Source: Burkholderiales bacterium
Lineage (GTDB): Bacteria; Pseudomonadota; Gammaproteobacteria; Burkholderiales; UBA6910
DNA length: 64,000 nucleotides
Assembly: GCA_026005015.1 (NCBI GenBank)
Contig: BPKG01000002.1
Span: 1-64,000 of the forward strand
Reading direction: 5' to 3'
Shown here in pieces: positions 1 to 8,619 of this stretch. The stretch's first letter is position 1, and every line of letters begins with the position of its first letter. Both the position numbers and the translations under genes were made by a program. Under the pieces are notes generated by a model. The model saw only the letters and a program-made list of their open reading frames with translations. It had not been told where the DNA came from and searched no databases.

Positions 1-120
1 GAACCTATCTCAAAATCGCCAGCGCGATAAGGTGCGCTTCAGCGCACCGTCGCGACGCCTCTGAAACAGCGGTGCGTTTCGCTGCGCTCAACGCACCCTA
101 CCCGATTTTGAGATAGATTC
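1..120. repeat. MITE-like element with terminal inverted repeats
   Basis: The first 18 bases (1-18) and bases 103-120 are inverted copies with 17 of 18 positions matching. Inside lie two further hairpins, GGTGCG/CGCACC at 31-48 and GGTGCGTT/AACGCACC at 71-97. The element has no coding capacity, and the nested-hairpin layout fits a small non-autonomous transposable element or a REP-like repeat. The window begins exactly at its edge, so a target-site duplication cannot be checked. No second copy was noticed in the window. Confidence 0.6.
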
Positions 121-156
121 TAGTGTCCGCAACGGGACGCGGCGAGGGGTTGAATC

Positions 157-822
157 ATGAGCATCCCTTTAAATCTGCTCCCAGCTCACTGGTACTGGGT
201 GGCGACCGTTCTCTACGGGCTGCTCCTCGTGCACCTGATCCGCCGGGCGCCCTGGGTACGGCTCAAGGACAAGGCAAAGCTCAACGCCTATCTCGGCACC
301 TGCGTGATGCTCATGGTGCTGTGGTGGATCAAGACGCCCCTCCTGCCCGGGACCGAGTACCATTACTTGGGGGCCACCTTGCTCACCCTCATGTTCGGCT
401 GGCGGCTCGCCATGGCGGGCATGAGCTTCGTGCTGGCGGCAAGCGCGCTCAACGGCGAGATCGACGCCCTGAACTATCCTTTGAATGCCCTGATCATGGG
501 CCTCGTTCCGGTGATGGTGAGCCACGGAATCCTCAAGGCGAGCGAGCGCTTCCTACCCCCCAACTTCTTCGTTTACGTGTTCCTAGCTGGTTACTGGGGC
601 GCCGCCCTGGCCATGGTCTGCGCGGTTCTGGCGGCATGGGCGGTGTTGTGGGCGGGCGGCGCTTATTCTTTCGCGGTCCTCGCGGACCGCTACTTTCCCC
701 TGCTGGTTCTGCTCGCGATACCCGAAGGCATGATCACCGGCATGCTCATCACCATGATGGCGGTGTTCAGGCCAGCCTGGGTAAGCACCTTCGACGACAA
801 TCGCTACCTGAATGGGAGATAA
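157..822 (+). CDS. CbiM-like energy-coupling-factor transporter permease
   Basis: This is a 221-residue, very hydrophobic protein with about six to seven membrane segments. The C-terminal stretch PEGMITGMLITMMAVFRP followed by a Trp-Val-Ser-Thr-Phe-Asp tail is typical of the CbiM-like permeases found as single genes in Betaproteobacteria. Family knowledge suggests uptake of a divalent metal such as cobalt or nickel. No cbiO ATPase or cbiQ gene is adjacent, so the substrate is unknown. The ATG at 157 is chosen because the protein begins directly with a membrane-type N-terminus; only a weak ribosome site precedes it. The next gene faces it from the opposite strand. Confidence 0.75.
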   Translation: MSIPLNLLPAHWYWVATVLYGLLLVHLIRRAPWVRLKDKAKLNAYLGTCVMLMVLWWIKTPLLPGTEYHYLGATLLTLMFGWRLAMAGMSFVLAASALNGEIDALNYPLNALIMGLVPVMVSHGILKASERFLPPNFFVYVFLAGYWGAALAMVCAVLAAWAVLWAGGAYSFAVLADRYFPLLVLLAIPEGMITGMLITMMAVFRPAWVSTFDDNRYLNGR

Positions 823-885
823 ACGCTCGGCGGTCGTGACCGGGGACGCGCCCACGGGGCCGGTGGCACGGGCGCGCAGCCGTCT

Positions 886-2115
886 TCAGACCGCCGCCAT
901 CGCCTCGTCCAGCACCTCGATCCAGTGTTTGACGGGTAAGTCCGTGCCGCTTGCGAGATGGGTGAGGCAGCCGATGTTGGCGGTGGCGATGAGCTCAGGT
1001 TTTCCCGAGGCGAGGGCCGCCACCTTGTTGCGCAGCAGCCTCTGGGAAAGCTCCGGCTGCAGGAGGGAGTAGGTGCCCGCCGAGCCGCAGCACAGGTGAG
1101 CGTCGGGCACGGGGGTGAGGGCGAAGCCCGCGCCGCGCAGCAACTCTTCCACCGCCCCCCGGAGCTTCAGCGCGTGCTGCAGGGTGCACGGGGCGTGGAA
1201 GGCGAGCCTGGGCCTGGGCTTCCCATCGAGGAGGGTGGCGAGGCGCTCCCGTTCCGCGACGAGCACCTGGCTCACGTCCCTGGCAAGGGCCGAGACCCGG
1301 GCAGCCCTGGGCGCGTAGGCGGGGTCGTGGCGTAGCAGATGGCCGTACTCGGCCACCATGGCGCCGCAGCCGGTGGCGGTGATCACGATGGCTTCCGCCC
1401 CTTGCTCCACGTGGGGCCACCAGGCGTCGATCAGGCGGCGGGCGTAATCGAGCCCTTCTTCCTGGGCGTTGAGATGATAGGGGACGGCGCCGCAGCAGGC
1501 GGGGTGCCTCGCCTGCACCAGGGAGATGCCCAGGCGGTCCAGCACCCGGGCAGCCGCGGCGTTGATGTTGGGAGCGATCCCGGGCTGCACACAGCCGTCC
1601 AGCACCACCATGCGCCGCGGGTGGCGGGGCGCGGGCCACGGAGTCGGCGCCTGGCGCGGCGGCACGCTCTTTTTCAGGGCGGGCGGCAGGAGCGGCCGCG
1701 CGAGCTGCCCGAGCCGCAGCAGGGGATTGAAAATCCAGGGTCTGGGCAGCACGGCCCGCAGGGCGCCGCGCACGAGCCGCTCGATCCGGCCCCGGCCCAC
1801 TTGCCGCTCGATGACGGCGCGGCCGATGTCGGCGAGGCGCCCGTACTTGACCCCCGAGGGGCAGGTGGTCTCGCAGGCGCGGCAGGTGAGGCAGCGGTCC
1901 AGGTGCAGTTGCACCTTCTTCGTCGCCGGCGCTCCTTCCAGCACCTGCTTCATGAGATAGATGCGGCCCCGCGGGCCGTCCAGCTCGTCGCCGAGGAGCT
2001 GGTAGGTGGGACAAGTGGCGGTGCAAAAGCCGCAGTGGGTACAGGCGCGCAGGATCGCTTCCGCTTCCCGGCCCTCCGGGGTATGACGAATGAATTCGGC
2101 GAGATGGGTTTCCAT
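886..2115 (-). CDS. glcF: Glycolate oxidase iron-sulfur subunit GlcF
   Basis: This 409-residue protein is the electron-transfer subunit of membrane-associated glycolate dehydrogenase (GlcDEF), which oxidises glycolate to glyoxylate. Two ferredoxin-type cysteine clusters lie near the N-terminus: CTHCGFCTATCP (about residues 25-36) and CLTCRACETTCP (about 75-86). Two CCG-type domains follow, with CCGA near residue 208 and CCGS near residue 343. It is the last gene of the leftward set GntR-glcD-glcE-glcF and starts 6 bases after glcE ends, so translation is probably coupled. Length and domain order match the family. Confidence 0.95.
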   Translation of the reverse strand: METHLAEFIRHTPEGREAEAILRACTHCGFCTATCPTYQLLGDELDGPRGRIYLMKQVLEGAPATKKVQLHLDRCLTCRACETTCPSGVKYGRLADIGRAVIERQVGRGRIERLVRGALRAVLPRPWIFNPLLRLGQLARPLLPPALKKSVPPRQAPTPWPAPRHPRRMVVLDGCVQPGIAPNINAAAARVLDRLGISLVQARHPACCGAVPYHLNAQEEGLDYARRLIDAWWPHVEQGAEAIVITATGCGAMVAEYGHLLRHDPAYAPRAARVSALARDVSQVLVAERERLATLLDGKPRPRLAFHAPCTLQHALKLRGAVEELLRGAGFALTPVPDAHLCCGSAGTYSLLQPELSQRLLRNKVAALASGKPELIATANIGCLTHLASGTDLPVKHWIEVLDEAMAAV

Positions 2116-2121
2116 TCGGGT

Positions 2122-3178
2122 TCACATGCCGGGGTAGAGCCGCCCGGGGTTCAGGATCCCGGCGGGGTCGAAGGCCTGCTTAAGCCGCCGGTGGATGCGT
2201 TCCAAGGCCGCGGGCAGGGGATGGAATACGGGAGTTGTCCCGTCCGCGCCGCGGAACAAGGTGGCGTGGCCGCCGGATCGTAGGGCGGCGGCCCGGATCT
2301 CCGCTGCCGGGGCATCCCGGGCGATCCAGCGGAGAGCCCCGCCCCACTCCATCGCTTGGGGGCCGAGGGCCAGAGGCGGGGTGGTGGACTTGATCGATAG
2401 CCGCCACAGCCGCGGACTGGAGGCGAAGAACGGGTGGGTCTGCTCCCGCACCGAAGTCCAGAAGGCTTCGCCCTCGGCCACCTCCTCGCCACCGATCTTC
2501 GAATGGGCGGCGCGAATGGCGCTCTCGGCCCCCGAGAGCCGGATCCAGAGGAGGCCTTCGTGATGGAAGGTGGCGGAGATGGGCAGGGGCTTGCCGGCGA
2601 GAGCGTTCATGGTCTCGATGGCTCGGCCCTCGTCCATTTCCAGGCGCAGGGTGCGCTCGGCCCGAGGCCTGGGGCAGGACCTTGAGGGACACCTCCAGGA
2701 TCACGCCCAGGGTTCCCAGGGAGCCCGCCATCAGGCGCGAGACATCGTAGCCCGCCACGTTCTTCATCACCCGCCCGCCGAAGGAGAGGTCGGTGCCGCG
2801 CCCGTCCAGCATGCGCACCCCCAGCACGTAGTCCCGCACCGCGCCGCTCGCCGCGCGCCGGGGCCCCGAGAGCCCGGCGGCGACGCACCCGCCCAGGGTC
2901 GCGTCTTCGCCGAAATGGGGTGGCTCGAAGGGAAGCATCTGCCCCTGCTGGGCCAACGCGGCTTCCACTTCCTTAAGGGATGTTCCGCAACGGGCGGTGA
3001 GCACCAGCTCCGAGGGCTCGTAGTCCACGATGCCCCGGTAGGCAGCCACGTTCAGGGTCTCGCCGATGCTGGGGCCGCCGTAGAAGCGCTTGGTGCCGCC
3101 GCCCACGATGTGGAGCGGCGTGCCCTCGGCGGATGCCCGGCGCAGGATTTCGGCGATGCGATCGATGGTCTCTTGCAT
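2122..3178 (-). pseudogene. glcE: Glycolate oxidase FAD-binding subunit GlcE, broken by a one-base frameshift
   Basis: The N-terminal two thirds (start 3178) read as a PCMH-type FAD-binding domain, with VGGGTKRFYGG near residue 25 and GRVMKNVAGYDVSRL near residue 137. After LEVSLKVLP the frame runs into nonsense. The rest of the protein, starting RTLRLEMDEGRA and ending NPGRLYPGM, continues in another frame to 2122. The break is at the four-G run 2671-2674 (CCCC on the coding strand); removing one base restores LPRPRAERTLRLE and a full-length GlcE of about 351 residues. Both halves are otherwise intact and the neighbours are healthy, so a sequencing error is more likely than a dead gene. Confidence 0.88.
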
Positions 3179-3200
3179 GGGTCAGGCCGAGGGGCGATGT

Positions 3201-4685
3201 TCAGAAGCGGGGCAGGTCGGGGAAGCGTTCCTGCCCTGCTTTCACGTGCATGCGCCCGAATTCGGCGCAGCGGGCGAGGGTGGGCACCGCCTTGCCGGGG
3301 TTGAGCAATCCGCGCTCGTCGAAAGCGTGCTTCACACGGTGGAACGCCTCCAGCTCCGCCGGCCGGAACTGGACGCACATCTGGTTGAGCTTCTCCACCC
3401 CCACCCCGTGCTCCCCGGTGATGGTGCCCCCCGCCTCGATGCACATCTCCAGGATGCGGCCGCCGAATTCTTCCGCCTTCTCCAGCTCGCCGGGCACGTT
3501 GGCGTCGTAGAGGATGAGGGGGTGCAGGTTGCCGTCGCCGGCGTGGAAGACGTTCATGCAGCGCAGGCCGTACTCCCGGGAAAGCGCTTCGATGCCCTTC
3601 AGCACCTGGCCCAGCTTCTTGCGGGGGATGGTGCCGTCCATGCAGTAGTAGTCGGGGGAGAGGCGCCCGGCGGCGGGGAAGGCGGCCTTGCGCCCGGCCC
3701 ACAGCCGCAGCCGCTCCGAGTCGTTGCGGGAGACGCGGATCTCCGTGGCGCCGCACGCCTTCATGACCTCCGTGACCCGGGCGATCTCGTCGGCCACCTC
3801 TTCCGCGGTGCCGTCCGACTCGCACAGCAGGATCGCTTCCGCGTCCAGGTTATAGCCGGCGCGCACGAAGTCCTCCACGGCTCGGGTGGTGAGCTGGTCC
3901 ATCATCTCCAGCCCCGCGGGCACGATCCCGGCAGCGATGACGGCGGCCACGGCGTCGCCCGCCTTCTCCAGGCTGTCGAAGGCGGCCATCACCACCTGGG
4001 CGGTTTCGGGCACGGGCAGCAGCTTCACCGTGACCTCGGTGATGACCGCTAGCATCCCCTCCGAGCCGGTGATCAGGGCGAGCAGGTCGTAGCCCGCCGC
4101 GTCCAGGGCGTCGGCGCCGAACTCCACGATGTCGCCCTCGATGGTGACGGCGCGCACCTTCATGACGTTGTGCACGGTGAGCCCGTACTTCAGGCAATGG
4201 ACGCCGCCGGAGTTCTCCGCCACGTTGCCCCCGATGGTGCAGGCGATCTGGCTGGAGGGATCGGGGGCGTAATACAGCCCGTAGGGTGCCGCGGCCTCGG
4301 AAACCGCCAGGTTGCGCACCCCCGGCTGCACCCGGGCGGTGCGCGCCAGGGGATCGATTTCCAAGATGCGCATGAACTTAGCCAGGGAGAGCAGTACCCC
4401 CTCCTTGAGGGGAAGCGCACCGCCCGAGAGGCCGGTACCCGCGCCGCGGGCCACCACCGGTACGCCCTCCCCATGGCACAGACGCAGGATTTGCACCACC
4501 TGGTCCTCGGTTTCCGGGAGAACCACGACTCCCGGCACTTGCCGGAACGCGGTGAGCCCGTCGCACTCGTAGGGGCGCAGCTCCTCCGGCTCCGACAGCA
4601 CGTTGTCGGGGCCCACTAGGCGGCGCAGCCGCTGCACCAGTGGGCGGGCGGAGGTTCGGGTTGAGGTCTGTTCTGCGTGGAGCAT
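3201..4685 (-). CDS. glcD: Glycolate oxidase catalytic subunit GlcD
   Basis: This 494-residue FAD-linked oxidase is the catalytic subunit of glycolate dehydrogenase. The PCMH FAD-binding domain covers about residues 40-230, with the flavin motif RGAGTGLSGGALP near residue 80 and SEGMLAVITE near 208. The C-terminal FAD-oxidase domain includes NVFHAGDGNLHP and GEHGVGVEK. The ATG at 4685 fits family length. It lies 29 bases downstream of the GntR regulator gene and 22 bases upstream of glcE, consistent with one transcript. The electron acceptor is presumably the quinone pool through GlcF. Confidence 0.96.
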   Translation of the reverse strand: MLHAEQTSTRTSARPLVQRLRRLVGPDNVLSEPEELRPYECDGLTAFRQVPGVVVLPETEDQVVQILRLCHGEGVPVVARGAGTGLSGGALPLKEGVLLSLAKFMRILEIDPLARTARVQPGVRNLAVSEAAAPYGLYYAPDPSSQIACTIGGNVAENSGGVHCLKYGLTVHNVMKVRAVTIEGDIVEFGADALDAAGYDLLALITGSEGMLAVITEVTVKLLPVPETAQVVMAAFDSLEKAGDAVAAVIAAGIVPAGLEMMDQLTTRAVEDFVRAGYNLDAEAILLCESDGTAEEVADEIARVTEVMKACGATEIRVSRNDSERLRLWAGRKAAFPAAGRLSPDYYCMDGTIPRKKLGQVLKGIEALSREYGLRCMNVFHAGDGNLHPLILYDANVPGELEKAEEFGGRILEMCIEAGGTITGEHGVGVEKLNQMCVQFRPAELEAFHRVKHAFDERGLLNPGKAVPTLARCAEFGRMHVKAGQERFPDLPRF

Positions 4686-4714
4686 CGATGCCTCCGGAAT
4701 CTAGTCCGGATGTT

Positions 4715-5458
4715 TCACGAGGGGCTCGGGGGGATGGCGCGGGGCCGGGCGAACTCCATGGGGGCCAGCCCCAGCCGGGCGGCCGCGCTAACCAGATGGG
4801 CCCGGGCCGCTTCCCGGGCGGCGTCCGGGTCTCCGGCGGCGATGGCCTGGAACAGCCGCCGGTGCTCCGCCTGGGCGGCCTGGGCCAGGCTCGCCTCGCT
4901 CCAGGTGGGACGGCGGCTGTCGGCGAAAGGATGGCCGATGAGGGCGACCAGGCGCTCCAGGTAGGGGTTGTGGGCGGCGGCGGCGATCGCCCGGTGAAAG
5001 GCGTTATCCGCCTCCGAGCCGTTCCCCTGGCCCGCGAGCGCCCGGTCCATGGCGGCCAAGGGTCCGGCGATTTTCTCGATGTCCTGGGACGTGCGCCGCA
5101 GGGCCGCCAGCTCGGCGGCGGTGCTCTCCACCGACAAGCGCAACTCGAAGACGTGGCCGAGCTCCTGCAAGTCCGGCTGATCATGAGCCAGCTTGAAGCT
5201 CAGAAGCTCCGGCCGCGCCGCCACATAGGCCCCCGCCCCCTGGCGCGCGACCACGTAGCCGTCCGCTTTCAGACAGGCGATCGCTTCCCGCACCACGGCC
5301 CGGCTCACCCCAAAGCGCTCGGCCAGCGCCCGCTCGGTGGGCAGCCGGTCACCGGGACGGAAGGTGCCGTCCCGGATGAGCCCCTGCAACGCTCGGATCA
5401 CCGTCTCGCTCAGGCGCAGCGGCCGGGCGACTTCTTGCAGGGCTTCCATGACCGTCAT
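4715..5458 (-). CDS. GntR-family (FCD) regulator, GlcC/PdhR-like
   Basis: The 247 residues contain an N-terminal winged helix (about 14-82, with PGDRLPTERALAERFGVSRAVVREA) followed by an all-helical FCD ligand-binding domain with the usual scattered Asp and His metal ligands. It is the first gene of the leftward glycolate operon, so it probably regulates glcDEF and may also act on the divergent gcl operon; this is inference from position. The effector is likely glycolate or glyoxylate. The name GlcC is plausible, but FCD regulators cannot be assigned to a ligand by sequence alone. Confidence 0.88.
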   Translation of the reverse strand: MTVMEALQEVARPLRLSETVIRALQGLIRDGTFRPGDRLPTERALAERFGVSRAVVREAIACLKADGYVVARQGAGAYVAARPELLSFKLAHDQPDLQELGHVFELRLSVESTAAELAALRRTSQDIEKIAGPLAAMDRALAGQGNGSEADNAFHRAIAAAAHNPYLERLVALIGHPFADSRRPTWSEASLAQAAQAEHRRLFQAIAAGDPDAAREAARAHLVSAAARLGLAPMEFARPRAIPPSPS

Positions 5459-5807
5459 AATATCACTCTTCTCGTTAAATCAAACAGTTATGATTACTCA
5501 GCCACTAGGTTATCAAGTGGCCTGATTGTCAGACCAATCTACCGCGAGCGCTTTAACTCGTCAAGGTGGGGCGCATCTATAACTACTCAACTACTCTAGT
5601 GGTGCTTCGGGCTCGATTGCCGGCGAAGCGAAGCCGAGTCGTGGCCGCTTCGCCGGCGAGGGATTTTGCCGCATCCAGGCGCGGCTTATGATGACGATAA
5701 TTTCATACTATGGAAGTTTGGTTTGCATTCTGCAATTTCCAGTGCTATGCTTGATTCCATATAACAACAAATAATTTCATATACTGAAATCCTATTAGGA
5801 GGTCGCT
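5459..5807. promoter_or_regulatory. Divergent control region between the glycolate and gcl operons
   Basis: This 349-base AT-rich gap lies between GntR (leftward) and gcl (rightward). It holds a GntR-type operator candidate, ATTGTCAGACCAAT, at 5525-5538. A perfect 12-base inverted repeat GCCGGCGAAGCG/CGCTTCGCCGGC sits at 5619-5630 and 5646-5657. Two palindromes near gcl are TTTCATACTATGGAA at 5701-5715 and ATTTCATATACTGAAAT at 5774-5790, with a half-like TTCCATA at 5755-5761. A strong ribosome site AGGAGGT (5797-5803) precedes gcl. No gene is seen here. Confidence 0.6.
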
Positions 5808-7571
5808 ATGGCGAAGATGACCGCCGCGGAAGCGGCAGTGAAGGTCTTGGAAAGCGAAGGGGTCGATCTTGCCTTCGGCGTGCCAGGAGCGGCGATCCTG
5901 CCGCTGTACGACGCGCTGCGCAAGAGCTCCATCAAGCACGTCCTGGTGCGGCACGAAGAGGGCGGCACCCACGCGGCCGAGGGCTACACGCGGGCGAGGA
6001 AAGACAAGATCGGCGTGTGCATCGGCACCTCCGGCCCCGCCGGCACCAACATGGTGACCGGGTTGTACTCCGCCATGGCCGACTCGGTGCCGATCCTGTG
6101 CATCACCGGCCAGGCGCCCCGCGCGAAGCTCCACAAGGAGGACTTCCAGGCGGTGGACATCGCGTCGATCGTTCGCCCGGTGACCAAGTGGTCCGTCACC
6201 GTGATGGAGGCGGCCCAGGTGCCCTGGGCCTTCCGCCACGCCTTCCACCTCATGCGCTCGGGGCGGCCGGGACCGGTGCTCATCGACCTGCCCCTCGACG
6301 TGCAGAAAGAGATGATCGAGTACGATCCGGAGGCCGACGCACCCCTGGAGGTGTTCAAGCCGCGGGCCCACCGCCGCCAGATCGAGAAGGCCCTCTCCAT
6401 GATGATGGAGGCGCGGCGGCCCCTGATCATCGCCGGCGGCGGGGTGATCAACGCAGACGCGTGCCATCTGCTGCGGGAATTCGCCGAGATCACCCAGACC
6501 CCGGTGGTGCCCACCCTCATGGGGTGGGGGGCGCTGCCCGACGACCATCCCCTCAACGCCGGCATGGTGGGGCTGCAGACCCAGCACCGCTACGGCAACG
6601 CCAACTACCTGCGCAGCGACTTCGTGCTGGGGTTGGGCAACCGCTGGGCCAACCGCATGACGGGCAGCGTGGACGTCTTCACCCGTGGGCGCAAGTTCGT
6701 CCACGTGGACATCGAGCCGACCCAGATCGGGCGCGTCTTCTGCCCGGACTTGGGCATCGTCTCCGACGCCAAGTTCGCTCTGGAGCTGTTCGTGGAAGTG
6801 GCCCGGGAATGGCAGGCGGCGGGCAAGCTCGCCGACCGCAGCGCCTGGGTGGCCGAGGTGCAGGAGCGCAAGCGCACCATGCACCGCAAGACCCATTTCG
6901 ACAACGTCCCGATCAAGCCCCAGCGGGTGTTCGAGGAAGTGAACAAGGTGTTCGGCGACGACACCGTGTTCGTGACCGCCATCGGGCTGTACCAGATCGC
7001 CTCCGGCCAGTTCCAGAAGATCAACAAGCCGCGCCATTACTTGGTGTGCGGCCAGGCGGGACCCCTCGGCTGGGAGATCTCGGCCTGCACCGGCGCAAAG
7101 CTCGCTTGCCCGGACAAGGAAGTGGTGGGCATCGTGGGCGACTACTCGTTCCAGTTCCTGATCGAGGAGCTGGCGGTGGCAGCCCAGTACAAGATCCCCT
7201 TCGTCTTGGTGCTGCTCAACAACGCCTACCTGGGCCTGATTCGTCAAGCGGAGCTGGGTTACGGCATGGATTATGAAGTGCAACTGTCGTTCAAGAACAT
7301 CAATGCGCCCGAGATCGGGGAATACGGGGTCGACCACGTGAAGGCGGCCGAGGCTTTCGGCTGCCTGGCGATCCGCGTGTTCGATCCGAACCTGCTTGCC
7401 GCCGCCTTCGAGGACGCGAGAAATCTCGCCAACGAGCACAAGGTCCCGGTGGTGGTGGAGGTGATCACCGAGCGCGCGACCAACATTGCCATGGGTCCCG
7501 AGATCGATCAGATCAAGGAATTCGAGCCGATCGAGGACCGCGCGGGCACCAAAGAACCGGCGACGGCGTGA
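5808..7571 (+). CDS. gcl: Glyoxylate carboligase (tartronate-semialdehyde synthase)
   Basis: This 587-residue thiamine-diphosphate enzyme joins two glyoxylates to give tartronate semialdehyde and CO2. Three domains are visible: the N-terminal pyrimidine-binding domain ([24 protein letters not shown]), a central FAD/Rossmann domain, and a C-terminal PP domain ([11 protein letters not shown] with [12 protein letters not shown]). Gcl-specific stretches such as [12 protein letters not shown] and [12 protein letters not shown] support the name, as do hyi and glxR downstream. One oddity is at residues 49-52, which read H-E-E-G; E. coli Gcl has H-V-E-G, the well-known loss of the catalytic Glu. Here Glu is present at residue 50. 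An AGGAGGT ribosome site lies five bases before the ATG. Confidence 0.93.
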   Translation: MAKMTAAEAAVKVLESEGVDLAFGVPGAAILPLYDALRKSSIKHVLVRHEEGGTHAAEGYTRARKDKIGVCIGTSGPAGTNMVTGLYSAMADSVPILCITGQAPRAKLHKEDFQAVDIASIVRPVTKWSVTVMEAAQVPWAFRHAFHLMRSGRPGPVLIDLPLDVQKEMIEYDPEADAPLEVFKPRAHRRQIEKALSMMMEARRPLIIAGGGVINADACHLLREFAEITQTPVVPTLMGWGALPDDHPLNAGMVGLQTQHRYGNANYLRSDFVLGLGNRWANRMTGSVDVFTRGRKFVHVDIEPTQIGRVFCPDLGIVSDAKFALELFVEVAREWQAAGKLADRSAWVAEVQERKRTMHRKTHFDNVPIKPQRVFEEVNKVFGDDTVFVTAIGLYQIASGQFQKINKPRHYLVCGQAGPLGWEISACTGAKLACPDKEVVGIVGDYSFQFLIEELAVAAQYKIPFVLVLLNNAYLGLIRQAELGYGMDYEVQLSFKNINAPEIGEYGVDHVKAAEAFGCLAIRVFDPNLLAAAFEDARNLANEHKVPVVVEVITERATNIAMGPEIDQIKEFEPIEDRAGTKEPATA

Positions 7572-7677
7572 CAACGCCGTGCTTGCGGGCCCGGGGCGGC
7601 GGGGCCTTCCTCCTCCCCGAAGAAGCGAGCGCCCTGTCGCCCGCAGGCTTTCGCCGGTTATCATGGACAGTATCTGA

Positions 7678-7721
7678 CCCTCGCCCCCGCAGGGACGGTC
7701 GGGCGAGGGGCCTGTTTTTTT
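7678..7721 (+). terminator. Rho-independent terminator between gcl and hyi
   Basis: A perfect 9-base stem, CCCTCGCCC (7678-7686) with GGGCGAGGG (7701-7709), is followed by CCTG and seven Ts (7715-7721). It ends only 16 bases before the hyi start codon, so it would uncouple or attenuate hyi-glxR from gcl. Confidence 0.75.
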
Positions 7722-7737
7722 ACAAAGAGGATCCCGT

Positions 7738-8523
7738 ATGCCGAAGTTCGCCGCCAATCTCACCATGATGTTCAACGAGGTCGAGTTCCTGGACCGGTTC
7801 GCCGCCGCGGCCAAGGCCGGCTTCCGAGGCGTGGAGTATCTGTTTCCTTACCCCTACGACAAGAACGCGCTCAAGGAGCGCCTGGACCGCCACGGGCTGG
7901 TCCAGGTGCTGCACAACCTGCCCGCGGGGGATTGGGGCAAGGGGGAGCGGGGCATTGCCTGCCACCCGGACCGGGTGGGCGAGTTCCAGGACGGGGTGGG
8001 CAAGGCCATCGAGTACGCCAAGACCCTGGGTTGCGGGCAGTTGAATTGTCTCGCCGGCATCACCCCCGCGGAGGTCCCCCTAGACAAAGTCCGCCAAACC
8101 TTCGTCGATAACCTTAAGTTCGCCGCCGCCGAACTTAAAAAAGCAGGTATCAAGCTCCTGATCGAGCCCATCAACACGATCGACATCCCGGGCTTCTACC
8201 TGACCCATACGGCCCAGGCGGTGGGCATCATCGAAGACGTGGGCTCGGACAACCTGTTCCTGCAGTACGACATCTATCACATGCAGATCATGGAGGGCGA
8301 TCTCGCTCGCACCATGGAAAAGAACCTGAAGCTAATCGCCCACGTCCAGCTCGCCGACAATCCGGGGCGGCATGAGCCGGGGACGGGAGAAATCAACTAT
8401 CCGTTCCTGTTCGCCCACTTGGATCGCATCGGCTACACCGGCTGGATCGGCTGCGAATACAAGCCGGCCACCACCACCGAGGCGGGGCTCGGCTGGTTTG
8501 CCCCCTATCGGGCGGCGGCCTGA
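7738..8523 (+). CDS. hyi: Hydroxypyruvate isomerase
   Basis: This 261-residue TIM-barrel (AP-endonuclease-2-like) protein interconverts hydroxypyruvate and tartronate semialdehyde. Recognisable segments are FRGVEYLFPYPYD (about residue 29), the metal-binding region LLIEPINTIDIPGFYL, QYDIYHMQIMEGDL, and IGCEYKPATTTEAGL near the C-terminus. The ATG at 7738 follows an AAGAGGA ribosome site and immediately follows a terminator. The position between gcl and glxR supports the assignment. Confidence 0.93.
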   Translation: MPKFAANLTMMFNEVEFLDRFAAAAKAGFRGVEYLFPYPYDKNALKERLDRHGLVQVLHNLPAGDWGKGERGIACHPDRVGEFQDGVGKAIEYAKTLGCGQLNCLAGITPAEVPLDKVRQTFVDNLKFAAAELKKAGIKLLIEPINTIDIPGFYLTHTAQAVGIIEDVGSDNLFLQYDIYHMQIMEGDLARTMEKNLKLIAHVQLADNPGRHEPGTGEINYPFLFAHLDRIGYTGWIGCEYKPATTTEAGLGWFAPYRAAA

Positions 8524-8619
8524 GGAACGGGAGCGATAAGTTTTAGCGAGCGTCCTCAAAATGCCTGATGAACGCTTGGCCTCTATCAATGGCTTTGAAC
8601 CGTCTGGAGGAAGAAAGCA

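Noticed and set aside
124-156. Cobalamin riboswitch before the CbiM-like gene
   Set aside because: The space is too short and no B12 box is present.
2122-3178. Treating glcE as a decayed gene
   Set aside because: Both halves are well conserved and a single base in a homopolymer restores the frame.
5745-7814. Long antisense open frame over gcl
   Set aside because: It is a GC-rich shadow of gcl codons with no family resemblance.
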